This document shows positions 46,501 to 55,854 of a stretch of DNA of 64,000 bases, piece after piece. The position numbers and the translations under genes were made by a program. This DNA is from Cristatella mucedo (lineage: Eukaryota; Bryozoa; Phylactolaemata; Cristatellidae). Location of the stretch: contig WPIO01000132.1 in NCBI GenBank assembly GCA_009760855.2, positions 410,001-474,000 of the forward strand, in the 5' to 3' direction. The notes under the pieces are model-generated. The model worked only from the letters and a program-made list of their open reading frames with translations, ran no database searches and had not been told where the DNA came from. The number at the start of each line of letters is the position of its first letter. Within the stretch, counting starts at the first letter, position 1.

Positions 46501-49500
46501 GAGGTATAGTTAACAGTTAGATTCCGAAAAGCAGGTGGTGCGATGCTTTGACTGGTGGGCATTAGATCTGATAGGTAGGCTGGAGCCAAAAAATGAAGGG
46601 ACCTTAAAGTGTGTGACAAAACTTTGAAGTGGATCGTTGCTTGACTGGGAGCCAATGCAGGTCGGCGAGAAGTGGTATGATGTGGCAACTGCGACACTCA
46701 GGACAGACAAGCCTAGCTGCAGAGTTTTGCACCAGCTGTAAACGCTTGAGTGCGCAGGCCGTTAGGCCAGCAAGCAGTCAGTTACAGAAATCGAGACATA
46801 AATGAGGCTGCTAAATCAGCTCACCTTTAAGGGACAAAAGTGGATTACAGAATGTAGAAGTCGATGCACAGCTTGATGTGAAGCCACTACAGGTCTGTTA
46901 GAACTGATGTAATGAATCAGTTTCGACGTTTGCGATAAACAAGCTTTGCTGCAGAGTTTTCTACCAGCTGTAAGCATCTTGCTGCACAGGCAGAAACACC
47001 CGCAAGTAGCAGAAGTTACAGAAGTCTAAACGGGATGTCACAGATGAATAGAACAGCACGGCCTAGTTCTTAGCTAGACGGGAAGGACGAATTTTTGCAA
47101 TAGCGCGTAGCTCAGAGCAGGTACACTTGCCGGCAGATGTTGTAGGGAAAACTCACTTTGGATCTGGACACCCAAGTTACGTGCAGACGATGTAGTAGAT
47201 ATGTCTGTCGAGCCCAATTTGAAGGCTAGTCTTTACCATTTCAGAGTAACACTAGGTTTGACCCATTGCTAGCAGGTTTGTTTTAATGTCATTCAATTTG
47301 AGATAGTTTGCTTCCATCAAAGTGTGAATGTCAGCTATGAATGGTGCAAGGAACTTGAGAAAGCTCGACATCTGAGACGCATGGTAGGGTCTTGGCGTGG
47401 GTGCAGTTGAGCGATCTCAAGCTTTTTTCCACTCTCTTTTAGATTCCTTCATTCTCTGGCTCCAGCCTACCTATCTGATCTATTTCCCAATCAGGCTGGT
47501 CTTAGTACCACCTTACTCTACTGACTCAAGTTGTTTAGCTATGCCTAGAGCCAAATTCGAATCCTTTGGGACCATGCCTTTAGTTTGTAAACTCCCAAAG
47601 TCCTGAACTCGCTATTGGCTGACGTTGTGACATCCTTAGACTTGGCGACATTTAGAAAATCTAAAAACGCACACATTCCTTATAGTATTTGCTGGATCGG
47701 TGTGAGTCATCTATGTGCATATAAGTGCTAACACTGTGTATGTCATCACTAACCAATTGACATGCTTCCTTTACAGCATGTGTAATGTGCCTGGAAAGAG
47801 ATTTAGTTCTTCTCTTAGGGCACTATATAATTGTCACCATTATTATAATAGTAATTACTAGACAGTAGAGCCCTGGTCAGTAACCTACATTAAGTAGTGC
47901 ACAAGTCTCAAGCTCACAAAGCTCACATGGGAGCAAAAAAGACATGGGCTCACTTGGGCGCAGGGAAAGCAGAACCGATGCAGAACCTTCAGCTTCAGAC
48001 TTAAATGATGTCAAGCCTGCGCAGACGGAGACAGAAGCCGTCAGTGAGTTCCAGTTCGGTGCATTTGAGCTGAAGGCTCGATCACCGAAATATTTCAATT
48101 AAATTGTTTTCCCGTTGTATGCCGAAGCAAGCAGCAGCAATTAGTCAAAGTATGCAAGATAGCTAACTCTTGTTAACTGTCAAGTCATATGAACACTTTG
48201 CCAAAGCTTACAACTGCGACTAAAAAAATTCTCTGATGTGGACAAAAGAAACAGTACATGTTAGTCGTTGGCTTGATCATCTAAATTGATCGCCTCGCTT
48301 GATAGTGCCACCAACTTTGTTTACCCAAGTTTCAAAATTTATCCGGCTAGAAGCTCTGGTTTAAAGAGCTCGGGGAAGCGAATTACAAAATAGGGGGTGG
48401 GTGGGCGCATGTCAGAAACCAAATGGCGGATCACCAACCATTCGAAGCGAGCCATGCAGACAATGTGCATACATGTGCACTGGCCGATCTACGCTCCTTT
48501 CGCAAATCGCGTCCTTTTAGAAAGTTGCAAGTGTGATTGGCAAGCTTTGTCCTGCCTGCCTTTCAATACCGACGGTAGGATCTTTGCCTGCTTTTCAAAG
48601 CGGCATTAGGATATTGAACGAAGTTCATTATCCAATCAGCTGGGAGACTCATGGAGCACCTTCGGCTCCTTGGGGGCTTGGCCAGCTTCTGAAACTTGAA
48701 ACCTGACAATGAGCCGATCTGCCCCCTCCTCTGCTCCCCCAACCTACCCACTCACCAAAAGAGGCCCTTGCCGTTCTAGGCATTCGGGTCCTGTAAGTTT
48801 AAAAAGAACAACGTCGGCATTGTGCTGCAGCCAGCTATCGTAGCTCCTTACGAAGAGCTGCAGCCAGCTCTTCACGCTCGGCTTTGTTGACCTTTTTGTA
48901 GAGTAGTTTTTGGCTAATTTGCGTCCTTCATTCTGGCTTTCGCCGTAGTCTTCTGGAGCCAGCTCACTCGGCTCATTCTCTTGCATCCACGCTGCTCAGC
49001 TTATGTTGACTGAGCTTTGCTGGACTTGCGCTATGGCCACGAGTCTCGCCGTTTGTGCGCTCTCCGAGCGTGGTGCCTAGTCTAGCAGGCTTGCTGTGCA
49101 CATTTCCTTGCAGGTGGAGGACATGCCGCCGACCTCGCCCTCTGGAACCACGGCATTAGCCGCCACGGGCAGTGGCGGAGGCATCATCGGAGCTCTGCAG
49201 ATGGCTCTGGCCAGTCGGCAGAAGCAGTTGCAGGGCTCAGGTGAGCGCTCGCCTACCGAGGGGCCGCACGGCTTCTCTCTTCCTGTCGTAAAGCTGCTTG
49301 CTGGTGCTGCTTCGAGGCGGTCGTGCTTGGGTCATCAGTTGCAGCAAGCTATCTGCGTCGGCGTTGTTAGCCTGGTCGTATTTCATCATTTTAACTACGC
49401 AGTTGCAGCGTGAATTGGTGTGTGGTATCATCTGTCTCAAACGTCAACCTATCTCTGTGCTTAGCCGTGTCGTGGCTGTGGCCACTGTTTTGTTATTTAA

Positions 49501-50802
49501 AAAAAACGAAGTGTGGCAGAAATCTGTTGTAAAAGAGGGCTGCAAGGATGTTTAATGTCGTTAGGATGGATTGAATCGAACTCCGTGACGATGTTAGCAC
49601 GATCGGGGACACTCGTGCTAACTGCTTGGCTGCGATATTAGGTTTTTGTGGTGGTGCGTTTGCTCAATGGCCCGCACAGAACCTGATTCTCGGAGCCGCA
49701 TCATTTCCTGCTCAGCTAATGTTTTGAGACTGCATCCCAAAAGTGTCATGCACAAGTTGACTCTCAGACTTAACGTGTGTTGTACCAGTAGGAGTACTGT
49801 GCTCAGTTGCAAGGGGACTAGAGGGCCAGGCAACGATTGAATGACGGTTCATTTTTTCGCCGGTTCCCATCTTTGCACTCAGGTGCGAAATGCAGGCATA
49901 GCCAAGAAATAAACGCACACATTACGAGTGGCAGTGCACGAGGGGCAATTAAGCCGCAATTAACGAGCGCACGTTGCTCATGCCGCTGCGAGTTGGCTAT
50001 GTGCTCTCGGGTAACAACGTGATGGATGAAACAGAAAGGGGCCGGGCACACACGGTGACCCCTCAGCGGTAGTGCGTACAACAAACGATCGGCAGCAAAT
50101 AGCAGCAGCTTACGTATATGCGCAAGCGAGGCCTTGACCGGGTAGCTTGCACGCTGGCCAGCAACGGCAGTTGTCTCTCTCTCTCTCTCTCCGTGGCTTC
50201 TCTCTCTCTCTCTCCGTGGCTCCGTCGGTTTACGAGCTGAAGCAGAAGAAGCGTCTCTCTGCAGGTGACATAATCTCTGCGTGTAAATAAATAAACGCGT
50301 AGCTGCAGCAGCCGCATTCAGCAGCCTCTCTGCTTGTATAGCGACAGAGGAGCCTTTACGGCTATCACCACCGCTTGCAGCAGCGATAAAGGTCGCGGAA
50401 AGCAACCACTTTACCTGGTGCGCAAAGTGTCACCTGCAGGCCACCACTTGCTGGCAGACGCAAGTGAGGCTGAAAGCGAGGCCGAGAGGGAGGTTGAGAG
50501 TGTGAAGCTGGGAAGAGCGTTGCGGCAATTGCGAGTAATTGCGGGCAGCAGCTGCCGGCCGACTGTTGCCAAAGCAGGAAGCATGGATTTGGAAGGCAGA
50601 CTTGGAATTTACTGTTTGTACCAATTAGTGGGCGGTGCCCTGCTAAGAAAAGCCGCACCTTAACTTCCATTGGCATCGTTTTTTGGTTGTTTATTGTGTT
50701 GTGTGTAACTGGTTGCTGGACTTGGCAGTTGCTGAGAGTATGGTTGGTGCCATGGTCATGGCATCTGCTAGTGCAAACTCAACCGACCACTTTGAGGAGA
50801 GG

Positions 50803-50847
<45 letters not shown>

Positions 50848-50991
50848 GAGAGAGGGGAGAGAGAGAGAGAGGGGAGAGAGGGAGGGAGGGAGAAATGGAG
50901 GGAGTGAGAGAGAGAGTGAGGAAGTGAGAGAGAGGGGGAGAGGGGGAAGAGGGAGGGAGAAGGGGAGAGGAAGAGAGGCAGACAGACAGTG

Positions 50992-51057
<66 letters not shown>

Positions 51058-51321
51058 AGTGATATATATATAGAGAGAGAGAGAGAGACGGAGACAGGCG
51101 AACAGACAATTATATAGACAGATTGACAGACAGACGAACAAGACGTTTGTGCAAAGACTGCAGATGATAGCTGTATGCCTTTCAAACCTTTGTGTTTCAA
51201 ATCTTCTCTAACCTCTCTATTGTGGCAACCCACGCCAGAGGTTGCACGTTTTCTTCTTGCAGACGATGAAGGGAATGTGGATGATGACTTGGAGGACGAA
51301 GATGAATGGGATGATGATTGA
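36215..51321 (+). CDS. WAS/WASL homologue: Wiskott-Aldrich syndrome protein homologue (WASP/N-WASP)
   Basis: Nine exons: 36215-36355, 36458-36550, 37772-37865, 39767-39901, 41498-41685, 44394-44589, 44742-45268, 49114-49240, 51263-51321. Total 1560 nt, 519 residues plus stop, with every junction in phase. Domain order: WH1 (residues about 1-95 of this partial protein), Ala/Pro linker, basic patch, CRIB/GBD (about 165-255), polyproline (about 270-385), two WH2, connector, acidic tail. WASPs are held closed by GBD binding to the connector. Cdc42-GTP and PIP2 open them so that WH2 delivers actin and C-A activates Arp2/3, building branched actin at membranes. Two WH2 motifs resemble N-WASP. The start codon exon (perhaps 30-40 residues) was not found. 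Introns carry LINE and SINE insertions. The upstream copy at 6362-12280 is a pseudogene. Confidence 0.93.
36458..36550 (+). CDS. WASP exon: WH1 part b
   Basis: Phase 0-0, acceptor CTCGTCTAG, donor GTAAGC. It encodes [20 protein letters not shown] and PFFHTFEAN. The W/M-EQELY and PFFHTF blocks are WH1 signatures that help form the groove binding WIP-type proline peptides. Confidence 0.93.
37772..37865 (+). CDS. WASP exon: end of WH1
   Basis: Acceptor CCGTGCAG, donor GTGAGC, phase 0 in and 1 out. It encodes [20 protein letters not shown] and IKSR, nearly the vertebrate GLNFADExEAxxF signature that closes the WH1 fold. This exon has no counterpart in the upstream copy. Confidence 0.95.
38296..39120 (-). 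mobile_element. LINE family A 3' half in WASP intron
   Basis: The tail hairpin lies at about 38325-38362. The minus-strand coding part includes [35 protein letters not shown] and [18 protein letters not shown], open from about 39110 to 38520. It lies antisense to WASP in the intron between 37865 and 39767. Confidence 0.88.
39340..39480 (-). mobile_element. decayed S1-type SINE
   Basis: A tail-like TATATTGCCAGGAGAGC and a GACTCGAACC B-box complement at about 39422-39431 suggest a tRNA-derived SINE on the minus strand. The match to S1 is weak. Confidence 0.45.
39767..39901 (+). CDS. WASP exon: Ala/Pro linker
   Basis: Acceptor TTTAACAG, donor GTAGGT, phase 1-1. It encodes [20 protein letters not shown], then [20 protein letters not shown]. 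Low complexity, but phase agrees on both sides and no stop is met. This exon too is missing in the upstream copy. I call it from phase and splice sites, not from family similarity. Confidence 0.75.
40415..40470 (+). mobile_element. LINE A 3' tail remnant
   Basis: GAGCCTAGAAAGAGCTTTAG followed by (ATT)n. Only the last few tens of bases of a family A element are present. Confidence 0.6.
41498..41685 (+). CDS. WASP exon: basic region and CRIB
   Basis: Acceptor CATTTCAG, donor GTACGT, phase 1 in, 0 out. The basic patch [16 protein letters not shown] is the expected PIP2-binding site. The CRIB motif follows as [20 protein letters not shown] and DPEKGF, with the ISxPxxFxHxxHVGWD consensus residues. 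It binds GTP-loaded Cdc42. Confidence 0.96.
43475..43563. repeat. (TA)n microsatellite
   Basis: About 44 TA units with one AA interruption. The same site in copy 1 (about 11310-11385) has shorter mixed TA/TG runs. Confidence 0.95.
43975..44325 (+). mobile_element. LINE family B 3' fragment inserted in WASP intron
   Basis: It begins at [18 protein letters not shown] and runs open to the family B stop (44262), then the 3' UTR ending GGAGATACATTACATTACAT. The upstream copy has an uninterrupted site at about 11738-11755, so the insertion followed the duplication. It lies 70 bp before the GBD exon. Confidence 0.92.
44394..44589 (+). CDS. WASP exon: GBD helices
   Basis: Acceptor TTTTTTAG, donor GTGAGT at 44590, phase 0 in, 1 out. 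It encodes [40 protein letters not shown] and [12 protein letters not shown], the helical part of the GBD that masks the connector in the closed state, plus a short tail to LFGA. I chose the GTGAGT donor over an earlier GTACCC because only it keeps phase with the next exon. Confidence 0.93.
44742..45268 (+). CDS. WASP exon: polyproline region and two WH2 motifs
   Basis: Acceptor TTCTTGTAG, phase 1 in, 0 out, 527 bp. Runs of 5-8 prolines (SH3 and profilin ligands) are followed by WH2-1 at about 45131-45180 ([16 protein letters not shown]) and WH2-2 at about 45221-45268 ([16 protein letters not shown]), each with the amphipathic helix and an LKK/LNK motif that binds actin. The exon ends AAG followed by GCGAGT, a GC-type donor. 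The frame past it continues to a stop at 45328, but joining there loses the connector. Confidence 0.93.
45269..45274 (+). promoter_or_regulatory. GC-type 5' splice site (GC-AG intron)
   Basis: AAG followed by GCGAGT. Only this donor joins the WH2 exon in phase 0 to the connector exon. The nearest GT (45273) would shift frame and destroy the C region. Confidence 0.75.
45600..46095. mobile_element. decayed LINE A-like remnant followed by S2 SINE
   Basis: 45600-45985 resembles a family A 3' end on the minus strand (tail ACTCAATGTCTGTCTAGG, GCATGGTCTCC coding remnant). 45985-46095 is an S2 SINE on the plus strand with B box GGTTCGAGTCC at 46019-46029 and the CACTGCAAGTGGTAGTGATAG body. Confidence 0.6.
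46096..47380 (-). mobile_element. LINE family A remnants, two ages
   Basis: 46096-46800 is a family A 3' end (hairpin at about 46128-46166, decayed C-terminus). 46800-47380 repeats the same coding interval in more divergent form, so it appears to be a separate, older element. Both are antisense to WASP within its 3.8-kb intron. Confidence 0.7.
47400..47840 (+). mobile_element. old LINE A-like 3' end
   Basis: Plus strand with CATTCTCTGGCTCCAGCCTA (HSLAPAYL), CTTTAGTTTGTAAACTCCCA, and a tail TGTGCCTGGAAAGAGATTTAG followed by ATT-type repeats. Frame lost. Confidence 0.65.
47885..48105 (-). mobile_element. decayed LINE, family C
   Basis: Minus strand [17 protein letters not shown] and [14 protein letters not shown] resemble 23955-24300 (PSELSFFLRSHV). 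A short remnant. Confidence 0.6.
48106..49113. other. WASP intron sequence, unassigned
   Basis: No exon, RNA or recognised repeat was seen here. There is a pyrimidine-rich tract just before the 49112 acceptor. Confidence 0.5.
49114..49240 (+). CDS. WASP exon: connector (C) helix
   Basis: Acceptor CCTTGCAG, donor GTGAGC, phase 0 in, 1 out. After a Ser/Thr/Gly-rich start it encodes [20 protein letters not shown], equivalent to GLVGALMHVMQKRSRAI in vertebrate WASP: the amphipathic helix that contacts Arp2/3 or, when autoinhibited, the GBD. Confidence 0.92.
50805..51092. repeat. purine-rich (GA)/(GGGA)/(TA) compound array
   Basis: About 290 bp of almost pure purine on the plus strand, broken only by TA blocks at about 50993-51009 and 51062-51071. 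It lies in the last WASP intron, 170 bp before the terminal exon. Confidence 0.95.
51263..51321 (+). CDS. WASP terminal exon: acidic tail and stop
   Basis: Acceptor TTCTTCTTGCAG, phase 1 in, TGA at 51319-51321. It encodes [19 protein letters not shown]. The Trp near the C-terminus within acidic residues is the Arp2/3-binding hallmark. Confidence 0.95.
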
Positions 51322-51822
51322 CAGTGGCTAATGTCTACACTGCCGTGCTGCTCACTTAGAGCATTAGGCACGCCATTTTGTGCACTCACTAACTGTAGAT
51401 AATTTTTGGAACGGTTGCCGCCAGGGTCGATAGAAATGCTAGAGTCTTAATTTTAAATTATATGCGATCTACTGCATGATGAACCATTCATTGGTTTTAG
51501 CTTCCAGGTCTGCCATTTTGGCACTGGTCGTATAAACTGTATTTGCTCGTTGGTCGGCTCTTTTGAAGTGATAAAAATGTAATTGTGCTCTTAATGGTGC
51601 ACAGTGCCAGTCCAGTCTATTGCATGGGTTCACTTGTGTGCACGTTATGTACATACTCCCCGATCATACTCTTCTGTGTATACCGTTTCTCACGCATGCA
51701 GTGATACATTTATTTGTAAGTCTCGTGATGTTTCTGGTGTATGTTATGAGCTCATATTGTGGACTGTGATTTAGCAATAAATTTGCCATGTGCCTCTCCA
51801 CTTGTCGCAATTTAGCAATAAA
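51322..51822 (+). promoter_or_regulatory. WASP 3' UTR and probable polyadenylation region
   Basis: After the stop there is about 450 bp without coding features, then AATAAA at 51776-51781 and again at 51817-51822. The two signals lie in a 41-bp tandem duplication (51770-51810 and 51811-51851) that differs at few positions. Confidence 0.6.
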
Positions 51823-51974
51823 TTTGTCATGAGCCTCTCTACTTGTCGCAATCTTAAGACGGAAATCTGCTGTGGCCTGGTCATCCCATTTTCGGCTGGC
51901 TTGCGTTTATGTAGTCTTATGATGTCTATTGACACTTTTAAGATTTCAGAAGTTACAGCTAATTTTTGTTAATA

Positions 51975-52575
51975 CAGGACGATGCTCATGTACTGGACAA
52001 CTTAATTCTCGCCGACCTGCACTGGTTACCAGTCAAGCAACGTATTGACTTCAAGGTTTTGTCGCTCACTTTTAGGTCTCTTCATTCTATGGCTCCAGCC
52101 TATCTTTCAGAGATACTACCCCATCAGGCAAAGCATCGTACCACTCGCTTTTCGGAATCCAACAGTCTAGAAATACCTCGTACAAACCTTAAATCCTTTG
52201 GAGACCGTGCATTTAGCTCGTATGCTCCCACAGCCTGGAACTCCCTCCCGACCTGCGTCAGAACATCCCCTGACCTGACCACATTTAAAAGAAACTTAAA
52301 AACATACCTATTTAGGACAGCATTTAGTGGGTCCTTGTGATTCGTCCTCGATGTGCTTATGCGTGCTGACACTGTTCATGCTGCCACTAACCACATTTGC
52401 ATGCTGACCCAGTGCATGTAACCCCTAACCATGTTATTCATTTTGTTTGTTTTTCAAGCATGATTTTACTTACTATTCTATTGCGTATCACTTTGCAGCA
52501 AATGTAAAGCGCCTAGAAAGAGATTAAGTTCTCTGAGGGCGCTTTATCAAGTGCAATATTATTATTATTATTATT
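51975..52575 (+). mobile_element. LINE family A 3' end, young
   Basis: The open frame reads [20 protein letters not shown] and [20 protein letters not shown] to the end of ORF2 at 52340. The 3' UTR, hairpin and (ATT)n tail end near 52575. It is very close to the copy at 2330-3122. It lies just downstream of the WASP polyadenylation signals. Confidence 0.92.
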
Positions 52576-52779
52576 AATTCACCAAAACCAGTTATTGCAA
52601 TGCAACATTCCCTGGTCATTTCTAGTAGTGTAATTGTTCCACGTGATCCCTAGCGGCCGATTTAGGTTTCTTTGCCATAGTGTTGTGAATTCCTTAAGCA
52701 GGCTGCACTACCTATGCATTTAAAATGCATACAAAAGTGCTCTGAAAATATCTCTACAACTCCACACGTTAAAGAGTGT

Positions 52780-54640
52780 TTGACGAGGCACTGGTCTTGT
52801 TCAAATCTCACTTGTCCGATCGTATGCTGTCCTTACCGTGTGGCGGTCACGTCTCACTCAGCAGACCTGTAAAGTCTCACTAAGGTCCGTTTTTTGTCCT
52901 TTCTGGTCTCCATTAATACTTGACGTCTGGGAAAAACGAATCCGACCCACGGGATTGGCTATCAATTCTACATTAATGATACTCAGCTGTATTTGTCGTT
53001 AAAGCCGTTGGAAAATGCTGCAGCGTCTGATAAGCTGAATGCTCGCCGTACCGACATTCGATCCTGGATGTCCGAAAATTTCCTTAAACTAAACAACGAC
53101 ACAACCGAACTGCTGCTTATAGGACATCCCAAACCTGCGGCTGGACTTGAAGACTTTGCTTTTATAATAGGTGATGCTACTGTGCTACCATCACCATTGG
53201 CTTAGGTGTCGTCTTTGAAAATTGCATAAATTTTGAAAGTTTCTTTAAGAAAACTGCCTCTATAGCTCTCCACGTCAAATCTCTGTCTAAGATTAGGGAC
53301 TGTCTACCACCGTGGCTTGATAGAAACTTTTAACTAGCTCCCAGATTCTGTCTAGCAGGATTACTGCAATTGAATTTTCCGTAGGCCACTAAAAAAAGCC
53401 ATTAGAATACTGCAGCTGATGGTGGAATATGGCTGCAAGGCTATTTATCAAATTCCGTGTGTTCAGCCACGCATTTCCTTTGCAATAGGAGTGTAGCCGA
53501 GTTCCATGGGTCAGAGGCTATTTCTCATCAAGCCTCGACATATTCCGGCCACGCTACCGCTCGCCATGCCGCTGAACTAGGGTAAGACGAGCGGCCCTCA
53601 GGTTAAACATCTTTATAATAACGCATGCGCCAACAACAACAGGGGAACTAAACAAGTCTACAGGGTGGGTCCTAAATAAAGTACGCCATAGGGGCGCAAG
53701 ACGACGAAGCAAGCGCTAACAAACGTGTTAGTTGGTCAGTCGGCTTCCAATGTCCTGCCGTTTTACCGACTCCGAATCCAACAGTACGAGCGTACACCGT
53801 AAAAGATCCGGCTAGCTGAGTAACTGCTTGGCTAGTCGGAGTCGACGTCCACCACGGTCGAGAGCTTCTGCCGAAAGACGCCAACGCACGGGGGGGCTCA
53901 CGAACACGCTACACGGGGAATGCGGAATCTATCCAGCTCCGCTCGGGCCTTGGGCACTCGTAGCTTTGCGTGCGTGGCCGCATCGCCGGAGCACGCCTGC
54001 AACCATCCAGGTGCATAACTCGGTGAGACCGGGAGCCTCCAACACCACGACTTACTCGGCCAACTTCTCCTACCCAAAAGCCCCGGTGACCTCACGTCAC
54101 CGCACATCCGGCCATCCGTAGGTCAGACCCCGGCCCAGCTGGTGACCCTTACAGCCGTCCTGTCCCAGCCAACCGAATCTAGCCTGGGTATAGGAGCTGT
54201 GATGACTCCCGGTTGATCAACGGACTCAAAGCAAACTGTTTTCGCTGAGCCGCAAGGCTTGGCAGCTTGGCTGCTTCCTTCCTACCTTGTTGAACTGCTG
54301 CACCAGTCTCAGCCTCCTCAGGTCTTCTATAGACAGTATATATGTTAGCTGCTTCCTTCCTATGCTAAAAGACCGTTCATAAAGAAGATTTTGCTCTGCA
54401 GATTCCAAACTGTGGAACTCACTTCCACAATTCTCACGCAACATCTCTCCTGCTCCTGACTGTAGAGAATCTTTTTCAGCCATCCTGCAATGCTGCCTTC
54501 CCTCCGACTCAGCTTCTTACTTTTTCGTCGTTGCGTGACAGGAAGTCTGTAAGCTACCAGGTGTGTACAGAAAGGCGCCTTAGGCTTTGATTTTGCTATA
54601 GAAAATTCTCCAGAGTAACACCCACTCTGTGGAGTTACTC
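52780..54640 (+). mobile_element. old LINE family B, interrupted by repeat X
   Basis: 52780-53491 covers RT from the YLSDRVQS region through YINDTQLYLSL (YADD box decayed) and [18 protein letters not shown] to the thumb. After repeat X it resumes at 54197 with the LLPSYLVELLHQSQP block and runs to a 3' UTR ending near 54640. Many frame breaks. Confidence 0.8.
53492..54189 (-). repeat. dispersed repeat X, copy 3, with perfect 7-bp target duplication
   Basis: A 698-bp reverse-complement copy, TGTAGCCGAG...CTAGCCTGGGT. It is flanked by ATAGGAG on both sides (53485-53491 and 54190-54196) and interrupts an old LINE B, which defines its ends exactly. Confidence 0.88.
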
Positions 54641-54894
54641 AGACGATGATACACTATAGAGAACATTACAAAGCAGATGGTTAGCAGAAAGTCATTGCTG
54701 TGTGTGGAGATCCTAGTTAAAATCCCTGTAGATCGTTAAAGATCGTGTGGAGATCCCGAACGTGAAGCTCGTGAGTAAACTGTAGAACCAACTCGTCTTT
54801 ACTTGCAACCACACTAGCTCTCTCTGGCTACCTGCAATATTCTTGTAGGCGGGAAGTAGAGCGGAATGAGTGATTCAAATGCACAGGGTATGTG

Positions 54895-54900
54895 TATATA

Positions 54901-54937
<37 letters not shown>

Positions 54938-55140
54938 ATTCCATATATATATATATATGTATTCCATATATATATATATATGTATTCCATATATATATAT
55001 ATATATATTCCATATATATATAGTATATATATATATATTCCATATATATATGCGCGTGTGTGCGCGTGCGCGCGCGCGTGTGTATGTGTCTGTGCGTAAG
55101 TGTCTGTGCATGTGTGCGTGTGTGTGTTCGTGCGTTTGGG
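54895..55140. repeat. (TA)n with TTCC spacers, then TG/CG-rich array
   Basis: TA runs separated by TTCC at roughly 21-30 bp intervals (five spacers), followed at about 55046-55135 by alternating purine-pyrimidine TGCGCG/TGTG sequence. Confidence 0.92.
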
Positions 55141-55784
55141 TGTGTATATTTATTTATTTGTCTGCTTATAGCCTTTTATAGATGCATAGAGCATGCGCAT
55201 GTCGCAAATAGTCTCTCCAGCTGTTGTATTGGTTTTCAAGTTCTCTCGCGGGACAGCCATTTCTGCTTCCGGAGTTGCATGCTCTTTTAGTGGACACTTG
55301 AATTCTCTCGTTACTTTGGACAGTTTCTGTTTGCTTACCTAATGGCTATGAGTTGATCGTTGCTCCGGTAGCAAGGTCTGTAAAATAGCTGTTGTAGCTG
55401 GAAAGCTGCAGTCAAAATATGTTACGTATCGCCTAAGGTGTATGCTTTGCATAGCTGTTTTCACACGTGCCACAGAATAATTACCAAGTGTTTGCACGCG
55501 CGAATGGTGTACTGCAGAAATGGTAGCTCTTAGCTTGGCCTATGGATACCAGCTATAATAATAAAAGTCCTTAAAAAAGAACTAAATCTCTTACTTGGTA
55601 CGTTATATATACTGGAAAGGAAGCATTCAATTGTTTGTGGCAGTTTTTTGCGTCGGCCGTCGCGATGTCTGTCGATAGTTAGTTCCAGCCAATGGGAACA
55701 TTGGATCTGGAGCCGTGGTCACAGGTTTTCAAAGCTCTTCACTAAGAAAATATTTGATTTACAAATTAAATAATCCTACTTCGC
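55141..55784. other. mostly unassigned; one decayed LINE A tail
   Basis: 55555-55740 weakly resembles a family A 3' end on the minus strand (AAAGAACTAAATCTCTTA and GTTCCAGCCAATGGG). Otherwise nothing was recognised. Confidence 0.45.
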
Positions 55785-55854
55785 GGAAATTCACTTATTG
55801 CGGTAGAGCGTGGAACTGATTAACCGCCGCGATAAACGAGGGACGACGGTACTG
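55785..55854 (-). mobile_element. DNA-transposon/MITE-like terminus
   Basis: The reverse complement reads CAGTACCGTCGTCCCTCG then TTTATCGCGGCGGTTAATCA and ends in a TTCCGCGAAG-type block, aligning with 20572-20640. Only one end is visible. Confidence 0.55.

Noticed and set aside
54866-55181. Ile-Tyr repeat proteins
   Set aside because: Translations of the TA array and the TG/CG tract.
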